Shown: positions 17,800 through 27,243 of the stretch, piece after piece
How the letters are laid out: the number at the start of each line of letters is the position of its first letter
Numbering within the stretch: the stretch's first letter is position 1
DNA from: Winogradskyella helgolandensis
GTDB taxonomy: Bacteria > Bacteroidota > Bacteroidia > Flavobacteriales > Flavobacteriaceae
Assembly (NCBI RefSeq): GCF_013404085.1
Contig: NZ_JABFHO010000001.1
Location: 4,105,501 to 4,169,500, forward strand
Direction of reading: 5' to 3'
Length of the DNA: 64,000 nt
Program-made: the position numbers and the translations under genes
Notes under the pieces: generated by a model
What the model saw: only the letters and a program-made list of their open reading frames with translations
What the model was told of the DNA's origin: nothing
Databases searched by the model: none

Positions 17800-20700
17800 T
17801 TACTCATCAATCCAACCCATAATCGCATTGGCTACAAACCTCGGTTCTGGTGGTAAAGCATAAATATCTTTTTCGTAATTCTTATTATATGGGGAAATAT
17901 TCATAATGTTTCCGTCCACCACTAACGTACTACTTCCTCCTGGATCAAAGCCCATTGCTTTATCCATGCCGTATTTTAATAAAATATCAACCATATCAAA
18001 ATGCGTGGCTCCTACAGACTCTCTAATTCGTCCGTTTACCATTAATACCATTAACTTACCTGCTTTGGTGATTCCAACAGCTATTTTTGGCCCACGCATA
18101 TCTGTAAAATCTAATCGTGCGGCTTGTGTTTTAATAGAATTCGTGGTTTTCCAACCTTCTTCTTCCATATTTAAAATCTGTTTTCCTTCATCAATTAACA
18201 TTGGTCCTGCTTCAATAGCATATGAAATTTCATCCCATTTATAAGGATTCTCTTCGGGTTCTAATAATTGAATATCTAACGATTTTCCTTCAACAAACAT
18301 GGCGTCAGAAAATAATTCAGGAGGTATAGACAAGGTAATTCCAACAGGAATTACAGCAACCGTTTCTTTTGACTTCGTTTTAATAATTTCTTTTACCGTA
18401 TTTCCTGCTATTCTCACAATAAAATTGCCATTGCCTTTAAAGGTATCCTCTGTATACGATAAATCGTAGAAGCAAGGTTCTGTTGCGATATGTGTATTGT
18501 AATTAGCACTAGAAAAGGTTAAGTCTTTCGTTTTTCCTTTAACAATTAATCCGGCTTTACTATTTACTTTTCGAATGTCTACATCACCGTTTTTGTAAAT
18601 TATAAAGGCTGGTTTATTAAAAAGTGGTGGACAAAACACTTTATTATTCATAATTAGTAAGCCTAAAGGAGAACCAATATAAGTTTCTGGCAAACCTAAT
18701 TTCCCAACCAATTCTGGATTTAAAATATATCCACCATTCCAAGCCAATTCAATTTTATGTGGATTGTTACTTTTCTTCTTGTATTCTTTTACAAGTGCTG
18801 GTACATTTTTAGGTTCTTTATTAGCAATATGCGCTGCAAATTTCCAATGGTGTTTTTTGGTATCTATTTCTGCTAAAACTCCACTCCAAGGTAAACCGTC
18901 TTCATAAACACCTCCTGCGAAAGAAGATTTTACCTTTTGAACCGTTTTACTTTCATTTAAATCTTCCTTTATCTGAGTCAACAACTTAGCAATAGGAGTT
19001 CCATTTTCAATGGCATCTTTTGTCATCATATTTAACAATGCCTTCTCTCCTATTTTATCTTTTAAATCTTGATATAAATCACTCTTTAGAACGACGTCAA
19101 AATCCTTTGCCGTTTGAATTGGTGTTGGATATGCTAATGTTGTACGCACACCTGCAGGTACAAATTGAATAAACCCACTACCTTTAGGAATACCCATAAT
19201 TTTAGCGGTCATTTCATACATCACTTTTCCAATATGGAAATGATCGATTTCAATAATATCAGTCATCATGGCAGCATATTCCCCATTGGTGATTAAGAAA
19301 CCATCAGCGGCTTTAATATCGCGTAAGATCTTGATGGCCTTGGCTCCCATTTGTGGAAAATGTACACCTTCTGACCATTGCTTTGTTTCTATAATTTGAA
19401 CGACTCCTGCATTATACAACAAGCCTAATTCTGGCTCTTTTCCGCTTTCTAAATACTCTTTTATGTCTGCGCTTGAGAACCATTTTGTGATTCTAGCCTC
19501 ATGGATAAAGATGTAGATTTTCTCTAACTGATCTACATTTGCTTCCAAAATCTCTGAGGTTAACTCTTGTTCTATCGTTAGATTTAACTGTGCACGAATA
19601 GGTTGTAACACAAAATATTCTAATTCATGCTTAATATAACGTCCCGGAAAATACCCTTTCGGTACATTTTTCTTTAAATTTTTAGTTAGAATTTTGCGAT
19701 CATCAATTCCTAAATATTTACTATTTGTCAGTTGAAAAAGTGCTAATTCCCAATCGGCAAAAAATTGTGGAGCTAAGGTTAAATCCGGTAAGTTGGTTGG
19801 TTTAAACACATCGGTATAAATCATATTCACCAAACCTGTAACCTCTTGATATGTAAATGCCTGATACGCGTAGGATTTTTTATTCCTATGACGATACGCC
19901 AACGCATGATCGTGACGAATTGAAATTTCTCCATCCACATATTTAAAAATATCATCAATTGCATTGTAGTATTTATGAATGACTTCTAGATTGGTATTTA
20001 CCAAATCTGGAATGTCATTTTCCATGGTTCTAGCATAACGCATTACACGTCCTTTCACCAACTGTTGTTCGACTCTAAAAAAGCTAGGATCAATTAATGA
20101 TTTTAAATAATACATAAACGACAAACGACCGTAACCTGGTAAATAATGTCGTGTTTTTTTATTGAGAATCGCGTTGAGATCTTCATTTTCAAAATCTACA
20201 GAAGCCTTGTATTGCTTTAATAAATTAATGACTTGCGGATTATTTTCAATAGAAACTGACACCAATTGATAATACATACGTTGTAAAATGTAACGCATGT
20301 TTTCCTCCAAAGCTTCTAAACTGTAACGTTTTTTAATTACACTTCTATTGTGTGTAACATCGACCATTCTGTTTTGTGGATAAAACACGTGGTCACAAAT
20401 TTTTTCTGCTAATTTCTTTGGGACTTTAGAGCCTTTAAATTCTAAAACATTAAGTCGAAGTGACTCATCTAAATGACGGCCAATAACTTCATCATAGACT
20501 TCTCTTGGTTCGTATTGTCTGCAAAAAATTGGTGTTCCGCAAGCTGCTGCTTCAATAATAGGTAAACCTCGTCCTTCGGTTTGACTTGGTAATAAAATTA
20601 AAGAGGCCACATCAAAAAGCTGCTCAATATCTAATGGTTTTTTGTGTTTCTTTTTGAAGTCATTTTTATCGAATTCACTAAATAAAAACCCAAGTAACAC

Positions 20701-21993
20701 ACGCGACTTAAAGGCTTTTGGAAGGTCTTTTAAAAAATTAGAAAAGTCCTTTTTTAAATCGTGATAATAATTTTGTTGTCCGTGTGGAATGGGTCCTGAA
20801 ACAATCAACGACAATTTTAATTGTGGGTTGGTGAGGAATTTATCAGCAAAAGAATCGTACGAAAACAAGCGTTTAATAAGCTTAAAATTCAACTCAATAG
20901 ATTTTCTACTTATGACTCTTGTTGGCTGTAAAAACACGATATTGTTATTTACAAAATCGAAATTTTTAATGGTTTTATAACCTAACAAAATAGGTCTTAA
21001 AGAGCGTTTACTTTCCGTATGATGCGACGCTGTATGAACTGTTATTGAATCTTTTTTATTGGCAAAAATTGAAGAAACTTGCATAAACGCTTTTATAATA
21101 TCGCGCTTACTCATTTGATGTAATTTGGTATCTACAGCGGTTCCTAATAAGGCTACATTCGCTGGATTATGACCATTAATATTAATCAAATGATCTTGCT
21201 GAATTCTATTGATATTTACATTCATCCACGAGCGACTTTCCCATGGATAAACCGTTTCTATAATTGAGAAAAATTCGCCTACATGTGCATTGTGAAAAAA
21301 GAAATCTCTTGGTCCTTTTTTAAGACCTTTCTTTTTTATTTCGACTTCTCGGTTACCGCCTTCCCAATAAAAATCGTGATTATTGTTTATAACCGGAATG
21401 CCTAAATATTCTGAAATTAAAACCGTTGCTAATGCCAATGACACATTACCAGGATTAGAACAGACATTTATAAGATATAATAATGAAATGTCATTGTCTT
21501 CAATATAAGACCCTAGCTTTTCTACCAAAACTAAAACTTCGTCCCAAAACTTACCAATAAGATTGTTATAAGCTTCACTTCCACGTTCCATTTTAATTTG
21601 AAAGAAATCCTTGTATAATGGCCACGCATCAAAGGCTTCCATTTCTGGAATTACTTTTCTAAACGCTGTTTTTGGAATAAGCTCATCAGCTTCCTGTTTA
21701 ATTTCACCAGCTATAAAGTGAATCGGAATATCTGGATATATATTTTTAAAGGTTTTAGCATACTTTTCGGTTTCGACTGTGATACCATCAATCGTAAAAT
21801 AAAAGGTTAAGAACGCTATACCACCATTTTCAATATGTGCATCAAATGTTGACGCATTACCATCAAAAGCCGATGGTAGATTTTTCTCTTTAAATTTATC
21901 CATGAATAAACCTAAATCAAACCAGGTATTTATTTTTTCATTGTTAAGCTCATTTAAAATAGTAGAGATTTTTGTTGTTTTTTTATCAGTCAT
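17800..21993 (-). CDS. Very large glycosyltransferase / phosphodiester glycosidase fusion
   Basis: 1397 residues, no signal peptide. The N-terminal ~600 residues resemble a GT-B/GT4 glycosyltransferase, including the nucleotide-sugar site 'SQTEGRGLPIIEAAACGTPIF' (~480-500). The middle (~600-1000) has no family I recognise. The last ~300 residues match the NAGPA/phosphodiester-glycosidase domain (AARLDFTDMRGPKIAVGITKAG, FDPGGSSTLVVDG). The next gene on the same strand, 10 bp upstream, is another GT4, so both may assemble or edit a surface glycan or a phosphodiester-linked sugar. NAGPA domains are usually secreted; here the fusion looks cytoplasmic, which is odd. Confidence 0.85.
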   Translation of the reverse strand: MTDKKTTKISTILNELNNEKINTWFDLGLFMDKFKEKNLPSAFDGNASTFDAHIENGGIAFLTFYFTIDGITVETEKYAKTFKNIYPDIPIHFIAGEIKQEADELIPKTAFRKVIPEMEAFDAWPLYKDFFQIKMERGSEAYNNLIGKFWDEVLVLVEKLGSYIEDNDISLLYLINVCSNPGNVSLALATVLISEYLGIPVINNNHDFYWEGGNREVEIKKKGLKKGPRDFFFHNAHVGEFFSIIETVYPWESRSWMNVNINRIQQDHLININGHNPANVALLGTAVDTKLHQMSKRDIIKAFMQVSSIFANKKDSITVHTASHHTESKRSLRPILLGYKTIKNFDFVNNNIVFLQPTRVISRKSIELNFKLIKRLFSYDSFADKFLTNPQLKLSLIVSGPIPHGQQNYYHDLKKDFSNFLKDLPKAFKSRVLLGFLFSEFDKNDFKKKHKKPLDIEQLFDVASLILLPSQTEGRGLPIIEAAACGTPIFCRQYEPREVYDEVIGRHLDESLRLNVLEFKGSKVPKKLAEKICDHVFYPQNRMVDVTHNRSVIKKRYSLEALEENMRYILQRMYYQLVSVSIENNPQVINLLKQYKASVDFENEDLNAILNKKTRHYLPGYGRLSFMYYLKSLIDPSFFRVEQQLVKGRVMRYARTMENDIPDLVNTNLEVIHKYYNAIDDIFKYVDGEISIRHDHALAYRHRNKKSYAYQAFTYQEVTGLVNMIYTDVFKPTNLPDLTLAPQFFADWELALFQLTNSKYLGIDDRKILTKNLKKNVPKGYFPGRYIKHELEYFVLQPIRAQLNLTIEQELTSEILEANVDQLEKIYIFIHEARITKWFSSADIKEYLESGKEPELGLLYNAGVVQIIETKQWSEGVHFPQMGAKAIKILRDIKAADGFLITNGEYAAMMTDIIEIDHFHIGKVMYEMTAKIMGIPKGSGFIQFVPAGVRTTLAYPTPIQTAKDFDVVLKSDLYQDLKDKIGEKALLNMMTKDAIENGTPIAKLLTQIKEDLNESKTVQKVKSSFAGGVYEDGLPWSGVLAEIDTKKHHWKFAAHIANKEPKNVPALVKEYKKKSNNPHKIELAWNGGYILNPELVGKLGLPETYIGSPLGLLIMNNKVFCPPLFNKPAFIIYKNGDVDIRKVNSKAGLIVKGKTKDLTFSSANYNTHIATEPCFYDLSYTEDTFKGNGNFIVRIAGNTVKEIIKTKSKETVAVIPVGITLSIPPELFSDAMFVEGKSLDIQLLEPEENPYKWDEISYAIEAGPMLIDEGKQILNMEEEGWKTTNSIKTQAARLDFTDMRGPKIAVGITKAGKLMVLMVNGRIRESVGATHFDMVDILLKYGMDKAMGFDPGGSSTLVVDGNIMNISPYNKNYEKDIYALPPEPRFVANAIMGWIDE

Positions 21994-22003
21994 GTTTTGG
22001 TTC

Positions 22004-23248
22004 TTAAAATGTAAATAATTGGCTTAACTTTTCTTCTAATACTTCATACGAAAAGTGTTTTTTACCAATGTTAAAATTGTATTCTCCTATTTCGATACAA
22101 CGCTTTGGGTTGTAAATAATATCGGACATTTGTTGTATGCTTTCTGGCGTTAAATTGCTGTCTTCAATCATTACGGTTTCGAAACCTTTGTTACCAATAT
22201 CCTGCATATAAACAGGCTTATAATTATTCACGAATATTGGTTTTTTAGCGAGTATGGTTTCCACAAAAGCATTTCCAAAACCTTCATAAGTGCTAAAATA
22301 AGTCGCCGCTCTTCCGTGTGCATACACGTCAGACAAATCTTTATGATCTAAAACTTTATGTGCTGCAAATATGATTTGACGCGATAGATTTAAGTCGTGA
22401 ATTTGGTCAATTAATTCATTGTAATATTCCTTATTCTCATCATCATTGTTATTTCCGGTTATGACTAATTTTAGTTTTTTATCGTCTAATTGGTCTATTA
22501 GAGAAATCGCTGTTTCAATCCCTTTACGTCTTACAATCCGCGTAACTTGTAGTAAAGCTATTTCATCTTTTAAAACGCCAACATCTCTCAGGAAAAATTC
22601 ATTCTCTGGCGTTGGCACTCCATAGACACGATTAAAATCCATAACATTTGGCACCAAAGTGGCATCAATATCAAAACGGTTTTTAAATGTTTCTACACCA
22701 AACGTATTAATCACAGCATGCTTTACATTGGGCAGTAATAATGGAAAATTCTTATCGACATAGTGGTTGATTTCTGGATGCACAGACACATAGCGTTGAC
22801 CACGTTCCCAATGAAAATCATGATCGTGCGTTACAATAGGTATACCTGTAGTTTCAACAAGTTTTTTAATGGCAACTCCCATTGACAGATGACATGGCAA
22901 TGCAGATGCATTTTCTGAAAGAATAACATCAATTTTCTTATCGGCTATCCATTGTCGCATAGCGAAGTGTATTCTATTCGATGCTTTTTCAACGTGTTCT
23001 AATAAGGCATCCGGATTCTTATCGGGTTCAAAAAACGCTTTACGTTGTCCCCATTCTGCTTCAACAGAAAAGAAGGATAAGGCAGGAAACAAATAATCGT
23101 GATCACGATCTATTGTCCAGGATTCAAATTCACCAGACATGATAAAGACTTCATGACCTATTTTTTTTAATACATCTATCCATTTTTCGGTTTCGAGTGC
23201 TACGCCATCGACACCTCCAATTCGTCCAATAATAATACCTATTCGCAT
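22004..23248 (-). CDS. GT4-family glycosyltransferase
   Basis: 414 residues. N-terminal GT-B half starts 'MRIGIIIGRIGGVDGVALE' and contains 'HDHDFHWERGQRY', a segment echoed in the adjacent fusion protein ('NNHDFYWEGGNRE'), so the two are paralogous. C-terminal half has 'LLQVTRIVRRKGIETAI' and the EX7E-type 'FSTYEGFGNAFVETILAKKP'. Retaining transfer from a nucleotide sugar is predicted; acceptor unknown. Ends 10 bp before the fusion gene: one operon. Confidence 0.9.
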   Translation of the reverse strand: MRIGIIIGRIGGVDGVALETEKWIDVLKKIGHEVFIMSGEFESWTIDRDHDYLFPALSFFSVEAEWGQRKAFFEPDKNPDALLEHVEKASNRIHFAMRQWIADKKIDVILSENASALPCHLSMGVAIKKLVETTGIPIVTHDHDFHWERGQRYVSVHPEINHYVDKNFPLLLPNVKHAVINTFGVETFKNRFDIDATLVPNVMDFNRVYGVPTPENEFFLRDVGVLKDEIALLQVTRIVRRKGIETAISLIDQLDDKKLKLVITGNNNDDENKEYYNELIDQIHDLNLSRQIIFAAHKVLDHKDLSDVYAHGRAATYFSTYEGFGNAFVETILAKKPIFVNNYKPVYMQDIGNKGFETVMIEDSNLTPESIQQMSDIIYNPKRCIEIGEYNFNIGKKHFSYEVLEEKLSQLFTF

Positions 23249-23464
23249 GTTATATCTAAAGTTTAGTGTTCTTTAAATATAATGCATAGCATAAAGGATT
23301 GAAAGGTTTTGAAAGACTCTGTTTATGGAATTACGACTTCAAAAATTTAAACAAGTTTTAATTATGTGTTCTGAAATTTATGTCGCTAATCTTAACGAAA
23401 TGATAATATTGAAAGTTGTTATTTTCAGAAAAACAGACGAAAATCATCTTTATTATGGCTATTT

Positions 23465-24946
23465 TTAACTGAGTAACTGGTGCATTTTCCGACCTGCTTT
23501 AACAATAATCTCAATACACTCTTCAATATCTTTTTTCGTCGTTCTAAAATTCACTATGCAAGTTCTCATGCAATATTTCTCATCAATTATAGCATTAGAT
23601 AAAAAGAGTTGACCTCCTGCTTGTAATGTATTTACTAAAGTTTCATTTAATGTATTTAAATAGGTATTTATATCATCACCCTTTGCTTCAATATGTTCAG
23701 GAATATATCGCAGAGTCGCAATACTCAAATTTTGTGTTACAGTCTCTAATTCTGGATGCTGTGCTGCCAAATCCCCAAAATATTTTGATAAGACTATATC
23801 TTCACTTATTAATTTTACATAACCATCACGTCCTATTTGTTGTAAGGCCAACCATACTTTTAAAGCTCTAAAACCACGCGAATTTTGAAGTCCATATTCG
23901 AAGTAATTCAATGAACCACCTTCTTCTGTTAAACTAAAATTGTAATATTCAGGATGTGAACTATAGGTATCAATTAAATGCTTTGGATTTTTAACCAAGG
24001 TACAACCGGCTTCTAACGGACTATACAACCATTTATGTGGATCTAACGCAATAGAATCAGCCTCCTCTACTCCATTAAACACCTCTTTTAACTCAGGGAT
24101 AACAGCTGCAGGTATACCGTAAGCACCATCAATATGAAACCATAAATCGTGAGCTTTACAAGTGGCTCCAATAGCTTCAAGATTATCCACAACTCCTGTG
24201 CTCACATCACCAGCAGTTCCAACAACCAAGAAAGGTTGATGGCCTTGTTTTATGTCCTCTTTAATGGTTCGCTCTAAAATTTCAATATTCATTTTATTTG
24301 AACCATCTGTTCGAATCCAACGAATAGAATTGCTACCATGTCCAAATAGAATCGCGGCTTTATCTATCCATGTATGTGTAGATTTTGAACAGTATGATAT
24401 TAGTTGTTTTGAAGTATTTGAAAGGCCATCTTCTTTGATGCTTTTTGGTGCTTTCGCTGTTCTTGCGGCTAAAAACGCCGTAAAATTTGCCATGTTACCT
24501 CCACTGACTAAAACCCCTCCATAACTTGGATCTACTCCAATAAATTCAGACAACCACTTTATCGTTTGTTTTTCTATTTCTGTGGCGATCGGACTCAGAA
24601 TTTGTCCACCAACATTTGGATTCACAGAAGCCGCTAACAAATCAGCTAAGGCTCCAATTGGCGCAGGTGACGATGTAATAAATCCAAAAAACTTAGGATG
24701 ACCGTTTAATAGTGAATTATTAAATAATAGCTTAGACGTTGATGCCAATAGTTGATCAGCTGGCACTCCTTGTTTTGGTAACGGTGAATTCCCTAATAGC
24801 TGTTGTAATTCTAAAGGTGTTTTGGTGGTTGTAACGGGTTGATTTGAAATATCGTCAAGAAAATCAGAGATAGTATCAATGAGCTGATAACCCATTTTTC
24901 GAAATTCTTTCTTACTAATTTCAATTGAGTTTTCTCGCTTATCCAT
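23465..24946 (-). CDS. PLP-dependent aromatic-L-amino-acid decarboxylase family protein
   Basis: 493 residues, group II decarboxylase. Shows 'SPAPIGALADLLAASVNPNVGG', 'GVLVSGGNMANFTAFLAAR', the cofactor region 'WFHIDGAYGIPAA', and the PLP-binding Lys in 'IALDPHKWLYSPLEAGC'. Likely converts an aromatic amino acid (Trp/Tyr/Phe/DOPA) or related substrate to the amine; specificity cannot be read from sequence. Lies 27 bp upstream of a P-loop kinase-like gene on the same strand but in its own frame. Confidence 0.9.
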   Translation of the reverse strand: MDKRENSIEISKKEFRKMGYQLIDTISDFLDDISNQPVTTTKTPLELQQLLGNSPLPKQGVPADQLLASTSKLLFNNSLLNGHPKFFGFITSSPAPIGALADLLAASVNPNVGGQILSPIATEIEKQTIKWLSEFIGVDPSYGGVLVSGGNMANFTAFLAARTAKAPKSIKEDGLSNTSKQLISYCSKSTHTWIDKAAILFGHGSNSIRWIRTDGSNKMNIEILERTIKEDIKQGHQPFLVVGTAGDVSTGVVDNLEAIGATCKAHDLWFHIDGAYGIPAAVIPELKEVFNGVEEADSIALDPHKWLYSPLEAGCTLVKNPKHLIDTYSSHPEYYNFSLTEEGGSLNYFEYGLQNSRGFRALKVWLALQQIGRDGYVKLISEDIVLSKYFGDLAAQHPELETVTQNLSIATLRYIPEHIEAKGDDINTYLNTLNETLVNTLQAGGQLFLSNAIIDEKYCMRTCIVNFRTTKKDIEECIEIIVKAGRKMHQLLS

Positions 24947-24973
24947 AATCTGATTATTTAATTGATACTTATT

Positions 24974-25462
24974 CTATTCTGAAATTACAAAACCATTATT
25001 AAGTTCGTTTTCAGATGGTCTTTCAAACCATTTTTCCATAAAATCAAAGTTGTCTTTTGTCACTTCAAACTCAAACGTGGCCCCTTTTTCTGTATTCCGT
25101 TTCATCACGCGGTCTAATCTTGTGGTTTTAGAAACATCTAAAAAATGCAACTTTATTTTATAGTTATTCATTTCTGCGAATTTCCTGAATTTTTCACGGT
25201 GTCCGAATTTAGACAATCCTAAATCTAGGATAGAATCCGTGTTTAAATTTTCTAACTGATGGATTAAATCTAGCATCATCCGTTCTGAACGTTCAATGCG
25301 TTCTAAAAACCACTCTAAACCATCCGTTTCTTTTTTATCTGGAAGAAACAAAACATTATTCCAGTTATCGATTGAAAACACAACACCATTAATGTTTCTT
25401 TTGAGTTCGTTGGCATAAGTCGTTTTTCCTGAACCTGTATTTCCTACTATGAGATGAATCAT
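24974..25462 (-). CDS. P-loop ATPase / zeta-toxin-like kinase
   Basis: 162 residues. Walker A GNTGSGKTTYANE at residues 7-19 and a kinase-like body with 'ILDLGLSKFGHREKFRKFA' and 'VMKRNTEKG'. It fits the AAA_33/zeta-toxin-like group of small-molecule or nucleotide kinases. No antitoxin partner is evident, so a toxin role is not supported. 14 bp downstream of a small conserved gene. Confidence 0.8.
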   Translation of the reverse strand: MIHLIVGNTGSGKTTYANELKRNINGVVFSIDNWNNVLFLPDKKETDGLEWFLERIERSERMMLDLIHQLENLNTDSILDLGLSKFGHREKFRKFAEMNNYKIKLHFLDVSKTTRLDRVMKRNTEKGATFEFEVTKDNFDFMEKWFERPSENELNNGFVISE

Positions 25463-25476
25463 TTTAACTTCAACTT

Positions 25477-25701
25477 TTATTCAACGATTTCGTAATCAAC
25501 ATCTAGTTTCCGTAACGCTCTTAACGCAGAACCCGAGTTTTTATCTCCAACTTCAATATCTACAGCGTCTCCGTCTAAAAGAATCTCTGTAAGCTCATTA
25601 GATAGTGATGCATTCCCATGAATAGAAATCTCAGTAATACAGTTTGCGATGGCTCTTTTGTCTGGTCTTTGAGCGTCGCATGATAATAGGTTTAGTTTCA
25701 T
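25477..25701 (-). CDS. Small conserved hypothetical protein
   Basis: 74 residues with no TM or signal peptide. The C-terminal 'SALRALRKLDVDYEIVE' looks like a small alpha/beta domain with bL12-like flavour, but I do not recognise a family. Start ATG 14 bp upstream of the kinase-like gene implies an operon. Confidence 0.6.
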   Translation of the reverse strand: MKLNLLSCDAQRPDKRAIANCITEISIHGNASLSNELTEILLDGDAVDIEVGDKNSGSALRALRKLDVDYEIVE

Positions 25702-25740
25702 AATTTAATTTATTAGTACCTTAAGTCATTTAAAAATGAC

Positions 25741-25821
25741 ATCTAAAGCTATTTGTAGTTAAGCACCGAATTTAGTGAAATAAAAATCCGCAGTGACCAA
25801 TCCATCTATATACTTAAAGTT
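25741..25821 (-). repeat. Decayed attC-like site delta
   Basis: Minus strand: closing arm TGTGGTAAC (AAC at 25819-25821), then an inner block with CTGCGGATTTTTATTTCA and TAAATTCGGTGCTTAACTAC, close to the type-II inner block of sites I and N. The 3' R' arm is not recognisable. Confidence 0.55.
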
Positions 25822-25841
25822 ACCACAGGTTTTCTATTTTT

Positions 25842-26369
25842 CTATTTTAGATTTTTATGTTCCAAAATGTCAAATCCAAAATAACCTTTCCGAGTTTCCA
25901 ATTCTATAATTGAATAAAAGTTCCTTTTCTCATAATATTTATGTGGGAAGACTAACTCTTTTAGTTCGCCATTATAATTTATGTTGAATGTTGGCTGTCT
26001 TTCGTGTTTGCGATATTTTCCACTTCCAGGCAACGACGAGCGTTCTATAATTTCAAATTCTTTCTTAATTGGTTCGGTTTCTGCTAAATAGTAATTAGAT
26101 AGCATAAACAAAGAACACACTATAAATCCAAAACCACATATATAGTGCATTGCCGCGTAAAAATAAAGCCCAATACCATTGTATTTATAGGTTTTTCCGT
26201 AATTTTTAACGTCCATAAAAAACGCTAAAATGCCCACTAAAAGAATAATTCCGACTAAAATTTTTAAATCAATTATTGTATTTCTGTAGATGGCGATTTG
26301 CCAAGCCATTAAAATCAAGCCCAAAAAAAATAGGGTCGGATAAAATACTTTTCGTTGTTTTTTATTCAT
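25842..26369 (-). CDS. Hypothetical membrane protein (cassette-like gene)
   Basis: 175 residues, about four TM segments in the first 115 residues (LFFLGLILMAWQIAIY, ILVGIILLVGILAFF, two more up to SLFMLSNYYL), then a soluble tail with 'PTFNINYNGELKELVFP'. No known family. It is bounded by decayed sites gamma and delta whose arms (TTACCACA / TGTGGTAA) still match, so it was probably acquired as a cassette. Confidence 0.7.
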   Translation of the reverse strand: MNKKQRKVFYPTLFFLGLILMAWQIAIYRNTIIDLKILVGIILLVGILAFFMDVKNYGKTYKYNGIGLYFYAAMHYICGFGFIVCSLFMLSNYYLAETEPIKKEFEIIERSSLPGSGKYRKHERQPTFNINYNGELKELVFPHKYYEKRNFYSIIELETRKGYFGFDILEHKNLK

Positions 26370-26387
26370 TTTAAATCCATGTGTGGT

Positions 26388-26446
26388 AAGGAGAATACTT
26401 TGTTCTGCGGTTGAACATGTAAATTAGGAAATTAAAGCCACACTTA
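26388..26446 (-). repeat. Decayed attC-like 3' half, site gamma
   Basis: Minus strand reads ...CCTAATTTACATGTTCAACC...CTTACCACAC, a degraded match to the 3' half of the array sites (CTAACTTAGTTGCTTAACC...GTTACCAC). The junction GTT is CTT here. The 5' half is missing. Confidence 0.45.
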
Positions 26447-27166
26447 ACGTTCTACTTCAAAAATAGTATTTCTTTCCGTTTTATATATGTCCTTAGCCAC
26501 AAGGATATTTTTTACTATAGCATGGTAGTTTTTATTATTTGGATTTCGCAAATATTCCAGTTGATGTTCTATCATTTTTTCAAAAGGCAAAAGAAAATCC
26601 GTTGTATCACAGTGTTCGACGTCTCCTGCTTTGAGTAAGTTTAAAACGGTATAAACAGATTCAATAGTACTCAAACAAAGCGGTTCTGGTTGTTGTTTGA
26701 TGATAAATTTTGATTTGATCTCGTTATCAAAACTCACTCTTTTTAAGGTTTGCAAGTTCTTACTTAGTTTTAGCATTTTACGAGCGCAAGGCCACGTTCC
26801 ATCTAGAATGAAGAGGTGCGGATGATGCCCCATAAATGACTTTACTTCTGAACTTCCGCTTACCGATAAGTTGAAGTTATCTTTTCCTGGATACAATAAA
26901 AAAGAGCTGTTGTTTTCATTTGCTAGTATGTCATTAACGCGCTTATTATTGGTAAAATCGACACCGACTATAATTTCTGAATTTTCGAGTTGAAGTTTCG
27001 TCATATGTCCCGTTCCATTTTTTTCTTTCTTGTACTCTTTTGGGTGCATCAAAATAATAAAACGCGTCTTGGTATGTAAAGGACTGATATGTTTACAAAT
27101 ACAGGTGCTTTTAGGACTCATACATTTGTAACAGGTTAATCTTGGGGTTTTTGTTTCTGGTTGCAA
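26444..27166 (-). CDS. DTW-domain tRNA aminocarboxypropyltransferase-like protein
   Basis: 240 residues. N-terminal Cys cluster CYKCMSPKSTCICKHI (zinc-binding type) and the DTW signature region 'LFILDGTWPCARKMLKLSK', followed by 'PLCLSTIESVYTVL'. DTW/TapT proteins transfer the 3-amino-3-carboxypropyl group from SAM to uridine in tRNA (acp3U). It lies between truncated site beta and decayed site gamma; the upstream boundary GTTACCACCA is intact but the closing arm is lost, so membership of a cassette is plausible, not proven. Confidence 0.85.
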   Translation of the reverse strand: MQPETKTPRLTCYKCMSPKSTCICKHISPLHTKTRFIILMHPKEYKKEKNGTGHMTKLQLENSEIIVGVDFTNNKRVNDILANENNSSFLLYPGKDNFNLSVSGSSEVKSFMGHHPHLFILDGTWPCARKMLKLSKNLQTLKRVSFDNEIKSKFIIKQQPEPLCLSTIESVYTVLNLLKAGDVEHCDTTDFLLPFEKMIEHQLEYLRNPNNKNYHAIVKNILVAKDIYKTERNTIFEVER

Positions 27167-27197
27167 AGTGTGAATAGCTTATTGTTTTATTGGTGGT

Positions 27198-27243
27198 AAC
27201 GGTTTTGTAGAAAAATAGCGCGGTTTTGTGGGCGAGGATTTTT
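27198..27243 (-). repeat. Truncated attC-like site beta (3' half only)
   Basis: Minus strand, right after the PLD-like stop: AAATCCTCGCCCACAAAACC...CTACAAAACCGTTACCACC. It matches the 3' half of site B in the forward array (AAATCCTCGCACACAAAACC...TACATAAACGTT). GTT at 27198-27200. The 5' half is deleted, perhaps with the end of the upstream gene. Confidence 0.6.

Noticed and set aside
24974..25701. Zeta-toxin type toxin-antitoxin pair
   Set aside because: The 74-aa upstream protein does not look like an epsilon antitoxin and the P-loop protein resembles general AAA_33 kinases.
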